A stretch of DNA of 14,529 nt from Betaproteobacteria bacterium HGW-Betaproteobacteria-8. Lineage in GTDB: Bacteria; Pseudomonadota; Gammaproteobacteria; Burkholderiales; Methylophilaceae. Each line of letters opens with the position of its first letter. Position 1 is the stretch's first letter. The DNA is taken from NCBI GenBank assembly GCA_002842135.1, contig PHCD01000040.1, forward strand, positions 1 to 14,529, in the 5' to 3' direction. The position numbers were made by a program, and so were the translations under genes. Of the stretch, positions 13,998 to 14,529 are shown one piece after another. The notes under the pieces were generated by a model, which was not told the origin of the DNA, did no database searches, and was given only the letters and a program-made list of their open reading frames with translations.

Positions 13998-14529
13998 TTA
14001 CAGCGCAAACACGTTCAGTGCACCGCCGCCAGGAGCAGCGTTGTACTTGGTCAGTTCAGCATAACCACCGGCAGCGCCAAGAGCGTCTGTTGGGTTAGTC
14101 ATACCAAGGTTCATCGCTACGCCAGCCCAACCGCCGATACCGGACAGTACGCCAACGTATTGTTTACCCTTGTGACCATAGGTGAATGCGTTACCGATCA
14201 CGCCGGAACCAACTTGGAACTTCCAGAGTTCCTTACCGGATTGAGCGTCAACTGCCTTGAACCAGCGATCCAGAGTACCGTAGAACACCAGGTCGGAAGC
14301 AGTAGTCAGAGCACCACCCCATGCGGAGAACTTCTCTTTGTTGTACCAGACTTTTTTGTTGGTCATTGGGTCGTAAGCAGCAAAGCCACCCATAACACCG
14401 TCAGGACCTGGGAACATGGTCAATGTAGCACCAACCCATGGTTGACCAGCAATGTACTTGGACTCAACTGGCTCGTATGTCATACATACGTGGTTCAGTG
14501 GTGAGTAGATCAAGCCAGTGCGTGGGCTG
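13998..14529 (-). CDS. xoxF: XoxF-type PQQ-dependent methanol dehydrogenase, C-terminal part (5' end outside window)
   Basis: XoxF is a periplasmic, lanthanide-dependent PQQ alcohol dehydrogenase that oxidises methanol. Only the last 176 residues of a protein of about 600 are present; the frame is open to the right edge, beginning SPRTGLIYSPLNH. Beta-propeller W-motifs are visible (GGFAAYDPMTNKKVW, WFKAVDAQSGKELWKF), as are WGGALTTASDLVFYGTLDR and GKQYVGVLSGIGGWAG near the C-terminus. The Asp that separates lanthanide XoxF from calcium MxaF, and the Cys-Cys pair, lie outside the window, so XoxF rather than MxaF rests on overall likeness and on adjacent xoxJ and xoxG without mxaI or other mxa genes. 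The C-terminal extension is rich in Gly and Ala. Confidence 0.92.
   Translation of the reverse strand, partial: SPRTGLIYSPLNHVCMTYEPVESKYIAGQPWVGATLTMFPGPDGVMGGFAAYDPMTNKKVWYNKEKFSAWGGALTTASDLVFYGTLDRWFKAVDAQSGKELWKFQVGSGVIGNAFTYGHKGKQYVGVLSGIGGWAGVAMNLGMTNPTDALGAAGGYAELTKYNAAPGGGALNVFAL

Overview
The window looks like a chromosomal segment of a methylotrophic proteobacterium, most likely a betaproteobacterium of the Methylophilaceae type. The main reason is the minus-strand block at the right end. It holds the 3' part of a XoxF-type PQQ methanol dehydrogenase, a XoxJ-type periplasmic binding protein, two XoxG-type cytochromes c and an NDH-2. The family assignment is inferred from gene content, moderate GC and gene style; there is no rRNA to confirm it.

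Layout. Bases 1-744 are the 3' part of moeA, cut by the left edge. Bases 770-3142 encode a TonB-dependent outer-membrane receptor resembling E. coli PqqU/YncD, the PQQ receptor. Bases 3330-4133 encode a secreted SoxYZ-like fusion carrier of the quinoprotein-dehydrogenase-associated type. A cytochrome b561 gene on the minus strand (4186-4785) follows, then, divergently, a secreted SoxH-like metallo-beta-lactamase hydrolase (4983-5897). Next come tonB (5997-6749), an orphan histidine kinase (6756-8237), a Bcp/PrxQ peroxiredoxin (8310-8765) and a PIN-PhoH ATPase (8783-10180). A long perfect terminator hairpin separates these from the minus-strand block, which in transcription order is xoxF (partial), xoxJ, soluble xoxG, lipoprotein xoxG paralogue and ndh (14529 down to 10261).

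How the parts may work together. XoxF oxidises methanol in the periplasm with PQQ and passes electrons to XoxG cytochromes. Here XoxG exists in a free form and a lipid-anchored form. The SoxYZ-like carrier and the SoxH-like hydrolase are companions of PQQ dehydrogenases whose chemistry is not settled. The PqqU-like receptor and the TonB protein could bring PQQ back into the periplasm. The histidine kinase, peroxiredoxin and PhoH genes look like housekeeping or stress neighbours rather than parts of this system.

No gap without a gene exceeds 300 bases. The largest are 4786-4982 and 3143-3329, both described below. I saw no tRNA, rRNA, CRISPR array, insertion sequence or integrase gene.
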